Shown: piece after piece, positions 32,046 through 42,802 of the stretch
Layout: each line of letters starts with the position of its first letter
Numbering within the stretch: position 1 is the first letter of the stretch
Source of the DNA: Glaciecola sp965660815
GTDB lineage: Bacteria; Pseudomonadota; Gammaproteobacteria; Enterobacterales; Alteromonadaceae
Assembly (NCBI GenBank): GCA_965660815.1
Contig: CBFIBG010000009.1
Span: 119,101-183,100, forward strand
Direction: 5' to 3'
Length of the DNA: 64,000 nucleotides
Notes under the pieces: generated by a model
Database searches by the model: none
The model's input: the letters and a program-made list of their open reading frames with translations, nothing else
What the model was told of the DNA's origin: nothing
Made by a program: the position numbers and the translations under genes

Positions 32046-34295
32046 TTAGCTTTTTGGCAAGGTATTTCGAGAATGTTCTGCAAATGCTTCTGCATTCATA
32101 AAACCAGTGACACGAGAACGTTCTAATTCTTTACCCTGTTGATTGAAAAACAGGATAGTGGGGAGTCCAACAATATTAAACGCTTCTTGGAATTCAAGGT
32201 TGCTAGGAGTGTTATCGGTAAGGTCTATTTGCATCCATATTGTTTCTGAAAGCGCATCAACGACTTCGGGATCCGGAAAGGTATATTTTTCAAATTCTTT
32301 ACAGGCGACACACCAGTCAGCATATAAGTCTAACATAACCGATTTATTTTCTTGGTTAGCTTGGGAAAGTTTGGATTTAAAGTCATTTAAATCTCTAACG
32401 ACTAAAAATTCAGGGTGTCCTTGATAAGACGCGACCTCATTTATTTTAGACGTATCTGAACTTGCGATGATATTAGGAATGATATCTAACTTTTGTAGCG
32501 TTTGGACAGTGAAGAGTACAGACACCACAATTCCAGAGATACTGATTAAGGCTCTGACGCCTTTCCCAAAACCGGTACTTGTGTCTTGGTTCATTGTGAA
32601 CCAATAAGAGAACAAAGCTAATCCCAATACAGCCCACAGCAAGTCTGTCCATTGAGCAATGACAAATCGCTCGACAAATAGTATGGCTACGGTCAGCATC
32701 ATAAAGCCAAATGTCACTTTTATCACGTTCATCCACGCGCCTGCTTTAGGCAGTAATTTGCCGCCAGTAACACCAAATAATATTAATGGGATCCCCATGC
32801 CGATACTTAACGCATAAAGAGCAAAGAACCCAAATATAAGACTATCACTCTGGGCGACTACGATTAAAACAGCGGTTAATGGCGCCGTTGTGCAAGGAGA
32901 TGCCACTAAACCAGATACAACGCCCATAATAAAAACGCCGACAAAATTGCCTTGTTTTTGTCCATCACTTAAGCTGTTGAGCTTCTCTTGCCATTTAAGT
33001 GGCATCTGAATTTCGTACAACCCAAACATGGCCAATGCTAAAAGAATGAATAAAACAATAAAAATGCCCAATAATACTGGGTGCTGTAAAGCGGCTTGGA
33101 ACTGAACCCCAGCTGAGGCGACGATCAGTCCAATAAGCGAATAGGTAATGGCCATTCCCTGAACGTAAACAAAGGAAAGAGAAAAAGCGTGAGATGTTTT
33201 AATTTGTTTCTTGCCTTTGCCTATCACTATTGATGATAGTATCGGGTACATCGGATACACACATGGCGTGAACGCCAGGCCTAGACCCAGTAAAGCCAAA
33301 ATTCCCAAACTAATGAAAATACTCTGGTCTGAAAGAAGTTGCTCTGCCAGCGTAAATTGCTGCGATACGGGTGCTGAATTGTCGTTTAGCGTCGATTGGC
33401 TCGTCGCCGTTCGCTCACTTTTCGACAGGTTAGAGGTAAAGCTAGAGGGTTCGAAGCACAAACTTTCGTTTACGCAGCCTTGAAAATATAGCTCTACCGT
33501 GTCGGGAATAGTGTCATCAGGTTCGGTCTGCAAGATAGGAAATTTAATCTGAACATTAGCACTTAAGGCAGAATGGACAGTACCGTTTTTTTCGATGTCT
33601 CGAACGTCACCTGAATGCGTTATATTTGGTTCACCCAATTCATATAAAAACGCATCGATGGATATACTCTCACTGAGTAAAAAATAATCGTTATCGATAT
33701 TTATATTAAACGTGATGTCAGACAACGTTTTTGTTACCGATATGCTTGACGATTCTTCGAAACTTGCCAAGCCACTGTCGTAGGCGTCCAAAAACACCAC
33801 TTTGGTTGTGGGCGGATAACACAATCCAGCTTCCGCACACCCTTGATATCTGATCTTGACTGAGCCATCCTGCTGAGCTTGTATGATCGGATAGACCATT
33901 TGCATGTCTTCAAAGAAAACGTCAGATAATCCAAAAAACTCGTCCTCTATTTGCTCATGTGGTGGGTAACTGGGTTGCGCGACAACCGCATTTTTAGTGG
34001 CGGTTTTGAATTGTTTTTTATAGAGATAATAGCCAGGCTCAATGTCCCATTTAATAATTAGCTTTCCATCTTGTTGCTCGAAGTCGAACCCAAAGGCTTC
34101 ATCGACCTTTAGAAAAGTGGGAGAGCTATCGAAGAGTGACTCGGGCGTAACTTGAGCATTGGAATATGAACTGCTCGCAATGTAAAAGCTATTGCCAATA
34201 AGAAAAAAAGCAGCCACAGCAAGTACTTTTAGCCAAACTATACCAAATATCTGCTTTATAGAGCCTACGTTTACAATTTTACTGTTACTTACCAC
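32046..34295 (-). CDS. dsbD: Thiol:disulfide interchange protein DsbD with doubled N-terminal domain
   Basis: Moves electrons from cytoplasmic thioredoxin across the inner membrane to periplasmic thiols. At 749 residues it is far longer than the usual 560-600. Layout: N-terminal hydrophobic signal region (18-40), a periplasmic alpha domain with C153/C159 (YQGCAEAGLCYPP), a second similar domain with C274/C280 (FQGCVNESLCFEP), eight membrane segments with redox Cys C345 (FTPCVYP) and C468 (ASPCTTAP), and a C-terminal thioredoxin domain with C662-V-A-C665 (ADWCVACKEFE). The gene is single and leftward, opposite fxsA. A TTGGTCTGTCCAG element lies 25 bases before its start codon. Confidence 0.93.
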   Translation of the reverse strand: MVSNSKIVNVGSIKQIFGIVWLKVLAVAAFFLIGNSFYIASSSYSNAQVTPESLFDSSPTFLKVDEAFGFDFEQQDGKLIIKWDIEPGYYLYKKQFKTATKNAVVAQPSYPPHEQIEDEFFGLSDVFFEDMQMVYPIIQAQQDGSVKIRYQGCAEAGLCYPPTTKVVFLDAYDSGLASFEESSSISVTKTLSDITFNINIDNDYFLLSESISIDAFLYELGEPNITHSGDVRDIEKNGTVHSALSANVQIKFPILQTEPDDTIPDTVELYFQGCVNESLCFEPSSFTSNLSKSERTATSQSTLNDNSAPVSQQFTLAEQLLSDQSIFISLGILALLGLGLAFTPCVYPMYPILSSIVIGKGKKQIKTSHAFSLSFVYVQGMAITYSLIGLIVASAGVQFQAALQHPVLLGIFIVLFILLALAMFGLYEIQMPLKWQEKLNSLSDGQKQGNFVGVFIMGVVSGLVASPCTTAPLTAVLIVVAQSDSLIFGFFALYALSIGMGIPLILFGVTGGKLLPKAGAWMNVIKVTFGFMMLTVAILFVERFVIAQWTDLLWAVLGLALFSYWFTMNQDTSTGFGKGVRALISISGIVVSVLFTVQTLQKLDIIPNIIASSDTSKINEVASYQGHPEFLVVRDLNDFKSKLSQANQENKSVMLDLYADWCVACKEFEKYTFPDPEVVDALSETIWMQIDLTDNTPSNLEFQEAFNIVGLPTILFFNQQGKELERSRVTGFMNAEAFAEHSRNTLPKS

Positions 34296-34662
34296 CTGAA
34301 CCTCTTGACTAATAAATTCCTGGACAGACCAAATTTTCTTTATATTTTACAAAATGTTACATTTTGACTGTTATAACTATTCTACTTTCTATCGATTACC
34401 ATCGAAGCTTAATTCAATCTAAAAGACCGGCAAAGCCCCACAATAATTCACATTTAAGCCCATGCTCACCTAACAGCAATGGTTGCTGATTAAATAAACG
34501 TCTTGAATTCAAACCTTATCACGACTTTTGTCGAATTAAATTAGATTGAATTATTAATAAGTGTCCCAACTCATACTAAGAACGAGTATGAATGAGTACA
34601 CTTTTTGTCCATTTAAAGTTCTAACGTAGACAGCGAAAGTCTAACAAGCCATCGAGGACCCC
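34296..34662. other. Divergent intergenic region dsbD / fxsA
   Basis: About 367 bases. The dsbD-proximal end has the repeat core at 34320-34332. The rest is AT-rich and must hold the fxsA promoter; I do not see a clear sigma-32 match here. No ORF is supported. Confidence 0.5.
34320..34332 (-). repeat. Single copy of the TTGGTCTGTCCAG core upstream of dsbD
   Basis: Exact 13-base match on the minus strand, 25 bases before the dsbD ATG. This is the last intergenic copy seen in the window; none was noticed in intergenic DNA from 34.4 to 64 kb. Confidence 0.75.
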
Positions 34663-35193
34663 ATGTTACCACTATTTCTTTTATTTGTGATTTTGCCTAT
34701 TGCCGAAATCATGCTGATAATCAACGTGTCAGATTCAATTGGTGGCTGGAATACTTTCTTTATTGTGATTGTCACTGCGTTCTTTGGTGCCTATTTTGTG
34801 CGCCAACAAGGTTTCGCTCTTATTCAACACATGCAAGAAAAATTAAATACCGGTCAAGCTCCCAGTACTGAACTAGCCGAAGGTATTCTACTATTAGTCG
34901 CCGGCGTGCTATTGATCACCCCAGGATTTATCACTGATGTGCTAGGCTTTTTGTTCACCTTACCCTTTAGCCGAACTCCCATTGCTACTTTCTTTATGAA
35001 AGCTTTTGTGAACAAAAAGATGGGTAGCGTCCACTTTAATCATTCAAATTTCAATCAACGCCCACCATTTGAACAAGCCCATGATCCCGAAAACAGTGGC
35101 AATCGAGGAGAGCATGGTGACGTCATAGACGGCGAATACACCGATAAATCTGACGATAAAACTGACGACAACTCAAAAAACAGACTGAATTAA
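34663..35193 (+). CDS. fxsA: Membrane protein FxsA
   Basis: Inner-membrane protein of 176 residues; overproduction of E. coli FxsA relieves exclusion of phage T7 by the F plasmid, but its normal role is unclear. Membrane segments lie at about 3-20 (LPLFLLFVILPIAEIMLII), 25-45 and 68-100 (EGILLLVAGVLLITPGFITDVLGFLF); the family patterns IAEI and GFALIQHMQ are present. The tail from about 125 is acidic and disordered. It precedes groES by 190 bases, an order common in gammaproteobacteria. Confidence 0.92.
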   Translation: MLPLFLLFVILPIAEIMLIINVSDSIGGWNTFFIVIVTAFFGAYFVRQQGFALIQHMQEKLNTGQAPSTELAEGILLLVAGVLLITPGFITDVLGFLFTLPFSRTPIATFFMKAFVNKKMGSVHFNHSNFNQRPPFEQAHDPENSGNRGEHGDVIDGEYTDKSDDKTDDNSKNRLN

Positions 35194-35213
35194 AAAATTT
35201 TTTTGCATTCACC

Positions 35214-35242
35214 CTTGAGATTATTTTTGTCACCCCCAATTA
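35214..35242 (+). promoter_or_regulatory. Sigma-32 heat-shock promoter for groESL
   Basis: A CTTGAGA box (35214-35220), a 13-base spacer and CCCCAATTA (35234-35242) match the heat-shock consensus CTTGAAA / CCCCATNT closely. It is about 140 bases upstream of the groES start codon and downstream of the fxsA stop. Confidence 0.8.
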
Positions 35243-35382
35243 CTTTTCAGCAAATAAGTTACAAAGATTTAACTTGTTTGGCTATCACGTCAGGCAAGTA
35301 TCAGTTTTGGGCTCAAAACAACTTGGGCTCAAGTTATAAAACTAAACAAACAATGTTTATTTGAATTTCAGGAGATTTGAAA

Positions 35383-35673
35383 ATGGCAATTCGTCCTTTA
35401 CATGACCGCGTCATCATCAAGCGCGAAGAAGTAGAAAGTAAGTCAGCCGGTGGTATCGTGTTGACGGGTTCTGCTGCAGAGAAATCAACTCGCGGCACGG
35501 TATTAGCTGTAGGCAAAGGTCGTGTTCTTGATAATGGTGATGTCCAGGCTTTAGACGTTAAAGTTGGGGACAGCGTTATCTTTAGTGAAGGTTATGGCGT
35601 AAAAACTGAGAAGTTAGATGGCGAAGAAGTATTAATTCTTAGTGAAAGCGACATACTTGCGATTGTTGAGTAA
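35383..35673 (+). CDS. groES: Co-chaperonin GroES
   Basis: Seven-membered lid of the GroEL chamber. The 96-residue protein begins MAIRPLHDRVIIKREEVE and has the mobile loop ESKSAGGIVLTGSAAEKS and the roof region DNGDVQALDVKVGDSVIFSEGYG. I start at the ATG at 35383, which has GGAG 9-12 bases upstream, not at the in-frame TTG two codons earlier. It leads groEL by 52 bases. Confidence 0.98.
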   Translation: MAIRPLHDRVIIKREEVESKSAGGIVLTGSAAEKSTRGTVLAVGKGRVLDNGDVQALDVKVGDSVIFSEGYGVKTEKLDGEEVLILSESDILAIVE

Positions 35674-35725
35674 TACGCATTTAGTTAGTTTATCCAACAG
35701 GTTATAAAATTTAGAGGAAAAGAAA

Positions 35726-37369
<1,644 letters not shown>

Positions 37370-37430
37370 TCTGCCTAGCTGTGCATAACGTTTTGCGCTA
37401 GTAAGTAGCGTTGTAATGTAAAAGCTGTTA

Positions 37431-37464
37431 AGCCCTCAGATCTTTAGATCTGAGGGCTTTTTTT
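37431..37464 (+). terminator. Intrinsic terminator of groESL
   Basis: A 13-base perfect stem, AGCCCTCAGATCT / AGATCTGAGGGCT, with a 2-T loop followed by TTTTTT, 61 bases after the groEL stop. Confidence 0.92.
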
Positions 37465-37642
37465 ATATAAGTCTAATTTGGTTATTAGTAATAACCAAAA
37501 GCTCGTAATCCATATTGCAATTTGTCTCGTTTCACAAATCGCTATTGAAGCTATATACACTATAATAAATATAATTAAATAGAGGGCTTACGTTCTGTTC
37601 TAAGCTCTCTTGACAAAAACCGCTTAATTTTAAGGAACAACT

Positions 37643-38221
37643 ATGAGCAATATAAAAACAGAAGTTATGTCTGCAAATGAAAAATACGTAGAAAATTTCG
37701 GTGATAAGGGTGACTTGGCTTTACCACCAGCGAGAGGCTTTGCAATTCTCACTTGCATGGACGCACGACTTGATCCAGCAAAATATGCAGGTTTAGCAGA
37801 GGGAGACGCTCATGTCATAAGAAACGCAGGCGGAAGAGCAAGTGATGATGCTATTCGGTCTTTGGTTATTTCCCATAAACTTTTAGGCACAAAAGAATGG
37901 TTCGTTATTCATCATACAGATTGTGGTATGGAACTCTTTAACAGTGAAATAATGGGTGATTTGCTCTCTACCAGCTTGAAGACAGCGTCGATCGATGAAA
38001 ATGGTTGGAAAAATACAGAAAACTCGGGCGGGAGCAGTGATGGTAAGTATATCAACTGGCTTACGTTTACCGATAACGCGAAAAGTGTTTTAGAAGACGT
38101 TCAAAAAATAAAAAATAGTAATTTAGTTCCTAAAGATATACCAGTATATGGATACATCTACGACTGTAAGACAGGTAAACTAGTCGAAGTACCCGAAGCG
38201 ACAGAAGCAGGAAGTGTATAA
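37643..38221 (+). CDS. Beta-class carbonic anhydrase-like protein
   Basis: Likely zinc enzyme interconverting CO2 and bicarbonate, 192 residues, cytoplasmic. The zinc and catalytic residues are visible as C38-x-D40-x-R42 (TCMDARLDP) and H91-x-x-C94 (HHTDCGM), with the DAHVIRNAGGRASDDAIRSL segment between, typical of the small type-II beta class. The region after residue 100 holds an Asn/Gly/Ser insertion. It stands alone between the groEL terminator and a convergent gene. TAAGGAACA upstream is a good ribosome-binding site. Confidence 0.88.
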   Translation: MSNIKTEVMSANEKYVENFGDKGDLALPPARGFAILTCMDARLDPAKYAGLAEGDAHVIRNAGGRASDDAIRSLVISHKLLGTKEWFVIHHTDCGMELFNSEIMGDLLSTSLKTASIDENGWKNTENSGGSSDGKYINWLTFTDNAKSVLEDVQKIKNSNLVPKDIPVYGYIYDCKTGKLVEVPEATEAGSV

Positions 38222-38317
38222 ATAGTGGGTTGATGGAACGTTAGAAATATAGACAACGACTAGGTTGCTGTATGAGTCGGTTTAATTGGTAAGTGTCAAC
38301 AAAGAATGCTAATTCTA

Positions 38318-38356
38318 AAACAAGGAACTGGAGGGCTAAGCTCGAGTTCCTTGTTT
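38318..38356. terminator. Probable bidirectional terminator
   Basis: A 12-base stem AAACAAGGAACT / AGTTCCTTGTTT, extended inward by GAG/CTC after one mismatch, between the carbonic anhydrase and the convergent gene ending at 38485. A-rich and T-rich flanks on either side allow use in both directions. Confidence 0.6.
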
Positions 38357-38484
38357 ATTTGTGAGTCGGATACATCCATCGGGTTAAAAGAAACCTGTAT
38401 TATCATGGTGGTAATTTGAAAATCGCCTCAAATAGCGTGAAGTTCAGTACTCGATCCATTCTAATTCGTACTTAAGGATATTGT

Positions 38485-39327
38485 TTAATCGCACATGGCT
38501 CGTTTATCTTGGTATTTCTGATATCTGTTGAAAGCCTGATCCATATGGGGCCTATGTTCAGGCGGTTGGTCAAAATCTCCCCCACCTATGGAGGCAAAAT
38601 ATACCGCTAATATGCTTGGCTCATCACGATTTGTTACGCTCATCAGCTGGTCCCACAAACAGTTAGACGAGCTACTATCGATACCATAAACTTTTGAGTG
38701 CAAATCAAATAACGATTTAAAATCTTGGCGACGCTGACTTAATATAGGTCGAGATTCCACGCGTTTTTGTTCAGCTTTGTATTGGGCTCTAAGCTTAGCA
38801 ATTTCAGCATCTGAGGTTGCTTGATTAGTTGCTCGCTCTTGTCTGTCTATGTCGCGTCGCTGTTGATCCCTCTTATCCATCGATTTGAGCTTATCCATAA
38901 CGTTGCCCTTGCCAGATACAATGGCGTTAAAGTCCTTCATATCTTGCGCACTCATTGCGCCTTTGGGAATAAAGGCTCCTAAATCAAATTCCTCTTCCTC
39001 TTCTTCAACACTCGTACTTACATTCATAGCGCATTGCATGCCCAATTTTCGGTATTTGTTCATTACTGATGAGTACTTTTGCATGTCACTCGAAGTAGGT
39101 TGAATGTCTGTTTTCATGTAATCTAATAATTCTTCGGCAAGCTTGGTTTCCTGTGAAGTAAGGCTGTCTAGCCATTTCTCGCTGACGCATTCGCACACAG
39201 CCATGCTATCCCCCGTTTTTACGCAAGTGTCTATAACGTCTTTTTTGTTGACAGCAAATACTGAATGAAAAGGCAGACCGAGCAATGCTAGGATAACTGT
39301 GATTTTCGTAAATTTAAAAGTGTCCAT
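38485..39327 (-). CDS. Unknown periplasmic protein
   Basis: A 280-residue protein with a signal peptide (ITVILALLGLPFHSVFA, cleavage near residue 25). The mature part has a four-cysteine opening (DTCVKTG, VCECVS), an acidic run of Glu at about 105-112, and a charged coiled-coil-like stretch (MDKRDQQRRDIDRQERATNQ) at about 150-190; the C-terminal domain has two more Cys (NCLWDQL, AMCD) that could form a disulfide. I do not recognise the family. It is single, converging on the carbonic anhydrase. Confidence 0.8.
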   Translation of the reverse strand: MDTFKFTKITVILALLGLPFHSVFAVNKKDVIDTCVKTGDSMAVCECVSEKWLDSLTSQETKLAEELLDYMKTDIQPTSSDMQKYSSVMNKYRKLGMQCAMNVSTSVEEEEEEFDLGAFIPKGAMSAQDMKDFNAIVSGKGNVMDKLKSMDKRDQQRRDIDRQERATNQATSDAEIAKLRAQYKAEQKRVESRPILSQRRQDFKSLFDLHSKVYGIDSSSSNCLWDQLMSVTNRDEPSILAVYFASIGGGDFDQPPEHRPHMDQAFNRYQKYQDKRAMCD

Positions 39328-39520
39328 TTGGTTTCCTTGACAGAGTGAGCACGGTGCATGACCAAACTAGGTTAAACATAAGATTATTCTATTGCCAAAA
39401 ATTTAACCATTATCTGTGGTTTTTTCAACCTGCAAATGAATATTGTTGAGCAACTTTAGCACGGAAGCTATTGGCAATGCTGTGAGTTTTTCTGATTGAT
39501 ACTAGCGCAACGAGGGTCCA

Positions 39521-40774
39521 TTAATTCCATTTGCTCATCGACATCGCGGTATTAAGTAAGAGGTTGGCACCTTGTTCAATGTCCTGCCAGTGAGTCCATT
39601 CGTCTGGTGCGTGGCTTATTCCAGCTACGCTTGGAACAAAGATCATGCCTGTATTGGTGACCTTCGCAAGGTGCTGAGCGTCATGCCCTGCGCCGCTTGG
39701 AAGATGTAAGTAATTGGCCTTCATTGATTTCGCCTCTGACTCTATTTGATCAATTACCTTTTGCGACATAGGTTGTGGCTCTAACCAACTCATTTGTTCA
39801 AACTCGAACATAAGGTGATGTTTTCTAGCGATGGATGATAAAATTTTTCTACAACCTTTCGCCAGTTCTATCATCACATCGTTATTAGTATCTCGCCCCA
39901 CTAAGGTGAACTCTACTTCGCCCGGCACCGTGTGTGCGTGACCCGGTTTTAAGTCCACTTTTCCAACAGTTAACCGGCTCTTTTCCGTGCCATCTTCATT
40001 GATCAAACGAGGGATTTCATGCGCAAAGTCCGCCAGCCCCATGAACGCATCACTTCGCATATCCATGGGAGCTGTACCGGCATGGTTGGATTTTCCAATT
40101 AATTTTATTATCCATTTAAATACCCCTGAAATGGATTCAACTATGCCGATAGACGTTTTGTTCTTATCCAAGACTGGTCCTTGTTCAATATGTAGTTCAA
40201 TGAATCCGTGTAGAAATTCTGGAGAAACACGAGCATCCAGCGCATCTAATGCATTTAATCCTTGCTCTTCCATGGCATCTTTTAATAAGACTCCATTGAC
40301 GTCGTGAGCACTTAATAACCATTCAGGCGTGAGATCTCCAATTAATGCTTGAGCTCCCATCATTCCACCAAAGCGACCTTCTTCCTCTGCGAATGCATAT
40401 ACTTGTAGAGGAATGGGCAGTTCAATTCCTGCCTCTCGAAGGGTTCGCATTATTTCAAGTCCGGCCATAACCCCTAAAGTTCCATCAAACATTCCCCCGG
40501 CTATTACGGAGTCAATGTGGGAACCAATGGCGATAACTTTTTCTGGGACATCTTTGTTCGCTCTACCCACAACATTGCTTGCTCCGTCGCAGTATGCGTA
40601 AAAGCCTTCTTCTTCAAACTTGCTGATTAACCATTGTTTCGCTTGCATATCCGCATTACTGAATGCAATTCGCGATACCCCTTTGTTCGCTGGGTCATAT
40701 CCTATTTTAAATAAATCTAATAGGTCTCTCTTTAAACGTTCAATGTTGATCGTTAATTCTTTGCTAGCTGACAT
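39521..40774 (-). CDS. Zn-dependent N-carbamoyl-amino-acid hydrolase / allantoate amidohydrolase-type (M20 family)
   Basis: Likely metal-dependent amidohydrolase removing a carbamoyl or ureido group from an N-carbamoyl amino acid, allantoate or beta-ureidopropionate; the exact substrate cannot be read. The 417-residue protein shows metal-binding IAIGSHIDSVIAGGMFDG, catalytic FAEEEGRFGG, ELHIEQGPVLD, dimerisation-domain NHAGTAPMDMRSDAF and SGAGHDAQHLA with IFVPSVAGISHAPDEWT. It is divergent from the symporter/carbamoyltransferase operon, with only 78 bases between starts, so the two sides probably share a control region. Confidence 0.87.
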   Translation of the reverse strand: MSASKELTINIERLKRDLLDLFKIGYDPANKGVSRIAFSNADMQAKQWLISKFEEEGFYAYCDGASNVVGRANKDVPEKVIAIGSHIDSVIAGGMFDGTLGVMAGLEIMRTLREAGIELPIPLQVYAFAEEEGRFGGMMGAQALIGDLTPEWLLSAHDVNGVLLKDAMEEQGLNALDALDARVSPEFLHGFIELHIEQGPVLDKNKTSIGIVESISGVFKWIIKLIGKSNHAGTAPMDMRSDAFMGLADFAHEIPRLINEDGTEKSRLTVGKVDLKPGHAHTVPGEVEFTLVGRDTNNDVMIELAKGCRKILSSIARKHHLMFEFEQMSWLEPQPMSQKVIDQIESEAKSMKANYLHLPSGAGHDAQHLAKVTNTGMIFVPSVAGISHAPDEWTHWQDIEQGANLLLNTAMSMSKWN

Positions 40775-40852
40775 ACATGACCTCAGTTTAAAATTTGATT
40801 AGTGTTCAATTATTTGTTACGTTTTTAAAAAAAGCAATAACGGTATACACGT

Positions 40853-41257
40853 TTGACTGCCAAGAGCTTGTTAATCTCATTGTTCATATGGTTCTTTTGT
40901 TTCGAGGCGATTGCCGTCGAAGTTTCGAAGGAAGGTTTTTTTATAGTCAATAATAGTTATGATACTAAGAGTAAAGCTCATTCAATTCAAATTAAAGATC
41001 TGGACCGTCCTGATCACTTTTTTACTTTCCCATACACTCAACAAAAAGCTTGGACTTTTTCTGGTTTGCCTAACGGAGATTACTCAATCGAAGTAGTTTC
41101 TAATACCGATGCAGCTGCAATTGACCGTATAACGGTAAAGCATTGGTCGTTAACTACTGCGATACCGTTATTTTTGATTGGTTTATTTATGTTTCTCGCC
41201 TTGGTGGTAATTCTTTACCGCTATCAAATTCTCGAACATAAAAACCAGCAATGCTAG
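40853..41257 (+). CDS. Unknown membrane-anchored protein, first gene of the symporter operon
   Basis: A 134-residue protein from a TTG start at 40853 (no nearby ATG in frame). It has a cleavable signal peptide (LLISLFIWFFCFEAIAVE), a small beta-rich domain of about 80 residues (GFFIVNNSYD, AWTFSGLPNGDYSIEVVS, typical of a fibronectin or carbohydrate-binding-like beta sandwich), and a C-terminal membrane segment at about 102-125. The topology places the domain in the periplasm. The symporter start follows its stop after 4 bases, so it may be an accessory subunit of the transporter; that is inference. Confidence 0.75.
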   Translation: MTAKSLLISLFIWFFCFEAIAVEVSKEGFFIVNNSYDTKSKAHSIQIKDLDRPDHFFTFPYTQQKAWTFSGLPNGDYSIEVVSNTDAAAIDRITVKHWSLTTAIPLFLIGLFMFLALVVILYRYQILEHKNQQC

Positions 41258-41261
41258 GCTC

Positions 41262-42677
41262 ATGAACGCTATCCAAATAGATGCCAATACGGCTTTCATA
41301 ATATTGACTTGTTTCGGGGTCACTTGGATTATGTGGGGTTGGTATTTAGGACGTAAGAATAGCAATATTGACGACTACGCTCTGGCCGGAAGGAATGTGG
41401 GCTTTGCCCTAGCAACTGCGACCGCAATGGCGACCTGGATTACTAGTAATACAACACTTGTGGCTCCTCAATTAACCTATCAATTTGGAATTTGGGGGAT
41501 GCTTGGGTATAGCATGGCATCGTTAGGATTAATCTTATTTGCTCCTTTAGCCAAACGCATTAAGCTACTTATGCCTCGCGGATTTACGAGCGGTGACTTC
41601 ATCGATGCCCGGTATGGCAAACCGGCTTGGGCAGTATTCTTGGTGATTTCACTTTGTTATGCACTTGGCTGGATGGTGAGTCTTGGGATGGCCGGTGGGT
41701 TGCTATTGTCGTCATTAAGTGAACTAAGTTACCATACTGGGGTGACCGTTATTCTTTTGGTTTGTGTGGGATATACATTGCTTGGAGGCATGAGAGCAGT
41801 TATTGCCACCGACTTTGTTCAAACCATTATTATTCTTGTTGGCGTTGTCACTGTTGCCGTAGTGTGCATTAAAACAGTTGGATTTACCGACCTACATCAA
41901 ACTGTTAAGCAAACTCAACCTGAGCTTCTAAACCTATTATTTCCAGCCGCCATCATGTTTTTTTTCAACAACATCTTTTTCGGGATAGGGGAAATTTTTC
42001 ACTCAAATGTGTGGTGGTCTAGGGCGTTCGCCTTTGCACAGGGCATTGGTAAAAAGTCTTACATAGCAGCAGGTCTACTTTGGCTTCCTATTCCTATCGT
42101 TACTGGCTTTATTGCCCTTGCTGCAATAAGTCTTGGCATTATCCCGCAAAGTGCTGACATGGTTGGACCCATGGTGGCTGCCAAATTACTAGGCAGCATT
42201 GGTGCGGTATTTATCTTTATTATTGTATTTTCTGCATTAGCGTCAAGTATGGACTCGTTACTTGCTGCGACGTCAGATTTACTGACTCAAGACGTCTACC
42301 GAAAAATCTTTGCAAAAGAAGCGTCTGGTAAAAAATTAATGCGAGCGAATCAGGTCATTGTTGTCATTCTTGGTATCGCAACATGGATAATAAGCTATCC
42401 AAAACTGGCAACATTGGGGTCGCTCTTAAATTTCACAGGCGCATTCGTTGCGTCTACTATTTGGCCAATAGTATACGGTTTGTATGACACTAGATTAACA
42501 GGTAAATGGGCTGCAACAGCAATGTTTATCGGTACTAGTGTTGGTTTAATCAGCTATTTTGCTGTCGGGTTTTATGTCGCTGCCATTAGCTCCTGTTTCG
42601 TAAGCTGGATGATTTGTCTACTTGGGTTGCGCATGAGTAAAACAAAATTCGATTTTGAGTTATTGAAAGGGCATTAA
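41262..42677 (+). CDS. Sodium:solute symporter (SSS family, possibly urea/ureide type)
   Basis: Secondary transporter of 471 residues with about 13 membrane segments. The family patterns include GRKNSNIDDYALAGRNVG, ATWITSNTTLVAP, MLGYSMASLGLILFAPLAKRIK, LGGMRAVIATDFVQ and FSALASSMDSLLAATSDLLTQDVYR. Some details recall DUR3-like urea transporters, and the neighbours handle carbamoyl compounds, so a ureido or amide substrate is plausible, but not proven. It is second in the rightward operon; the 40-residue gene begins 2 bases after its stop. Confidence 0.85.
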   Translation: MNAIQIDANTAFIILTCFGVTWIMWGWYLGRKNSNIDDYALAGRNVGFALATATAMATWITSNTTLVAPQLTYQFGIWGMLGYSMASLGLILFAPLAKRIKLLMPRGFTSGDFIDARYGKPAWAVFLVISLCYALGWMVSLGMAGGLLLSSLSELSYHTGVTVILLVCVGYTLLGGMRAVIATDFVQTIIILVGVVTVAVVCIKTVGFTDLHQTVKQTQPELLNLLFPAAIMFFFNNIFFGIGEIFHSNVWWSRAFAFAQGIGKKSYIAAGLLWLPIPIVTGFIALAAISLGIIPQSADMVGPMVAAKLLGSIGAVFIFIIVFSALASSMDSLLAATSDLLTQDVYRKIFAKEASGKKLMRANQVIVVILGIATWIISYPKLATLGSLLNFTGAFVASTIWPIVYGLYDTRLTGKWAATAMFIGTSVGLISYFAVGFYVAAISSCFVSWMICLLGLRMSKTKFDFELLKGH

Positions 42678-42679
42678 AA

Positions 42680-42802
42680 ATGTATGTAACGGAAAGTGCA
42701 CTAACAATCATGGTAATGCTGGCCATCACACTAGCAGCGATTGCGCCACTTTTGTTGCTTGGGTATTTATTTATAGACATGAAGCGTGAAAAGTTATGGT
42801 GA
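42680..42802 (+). CDS. 40-residue membrane peptide
   Basis: ATG at 42680 to TGA at 42802, 40 residues. The sequence has one membrane segment (LTIMVMLAITLAAIAPLLLLG) and a short basic tail (DMKREKLW). It starts 2 bases after the symporter stop and overlaps the carbamoyltransferase start by 7 bases (ATGGTGA), so it is embedded in the operon and probably translated by coupling. It could be a small subunit or regulator of the symporter. I do not recognise a named family. Confidence 0.7.
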   Translation: MYVTESALTIMVMLAITLAAIAPLLLLGYLFIDMKREKLW

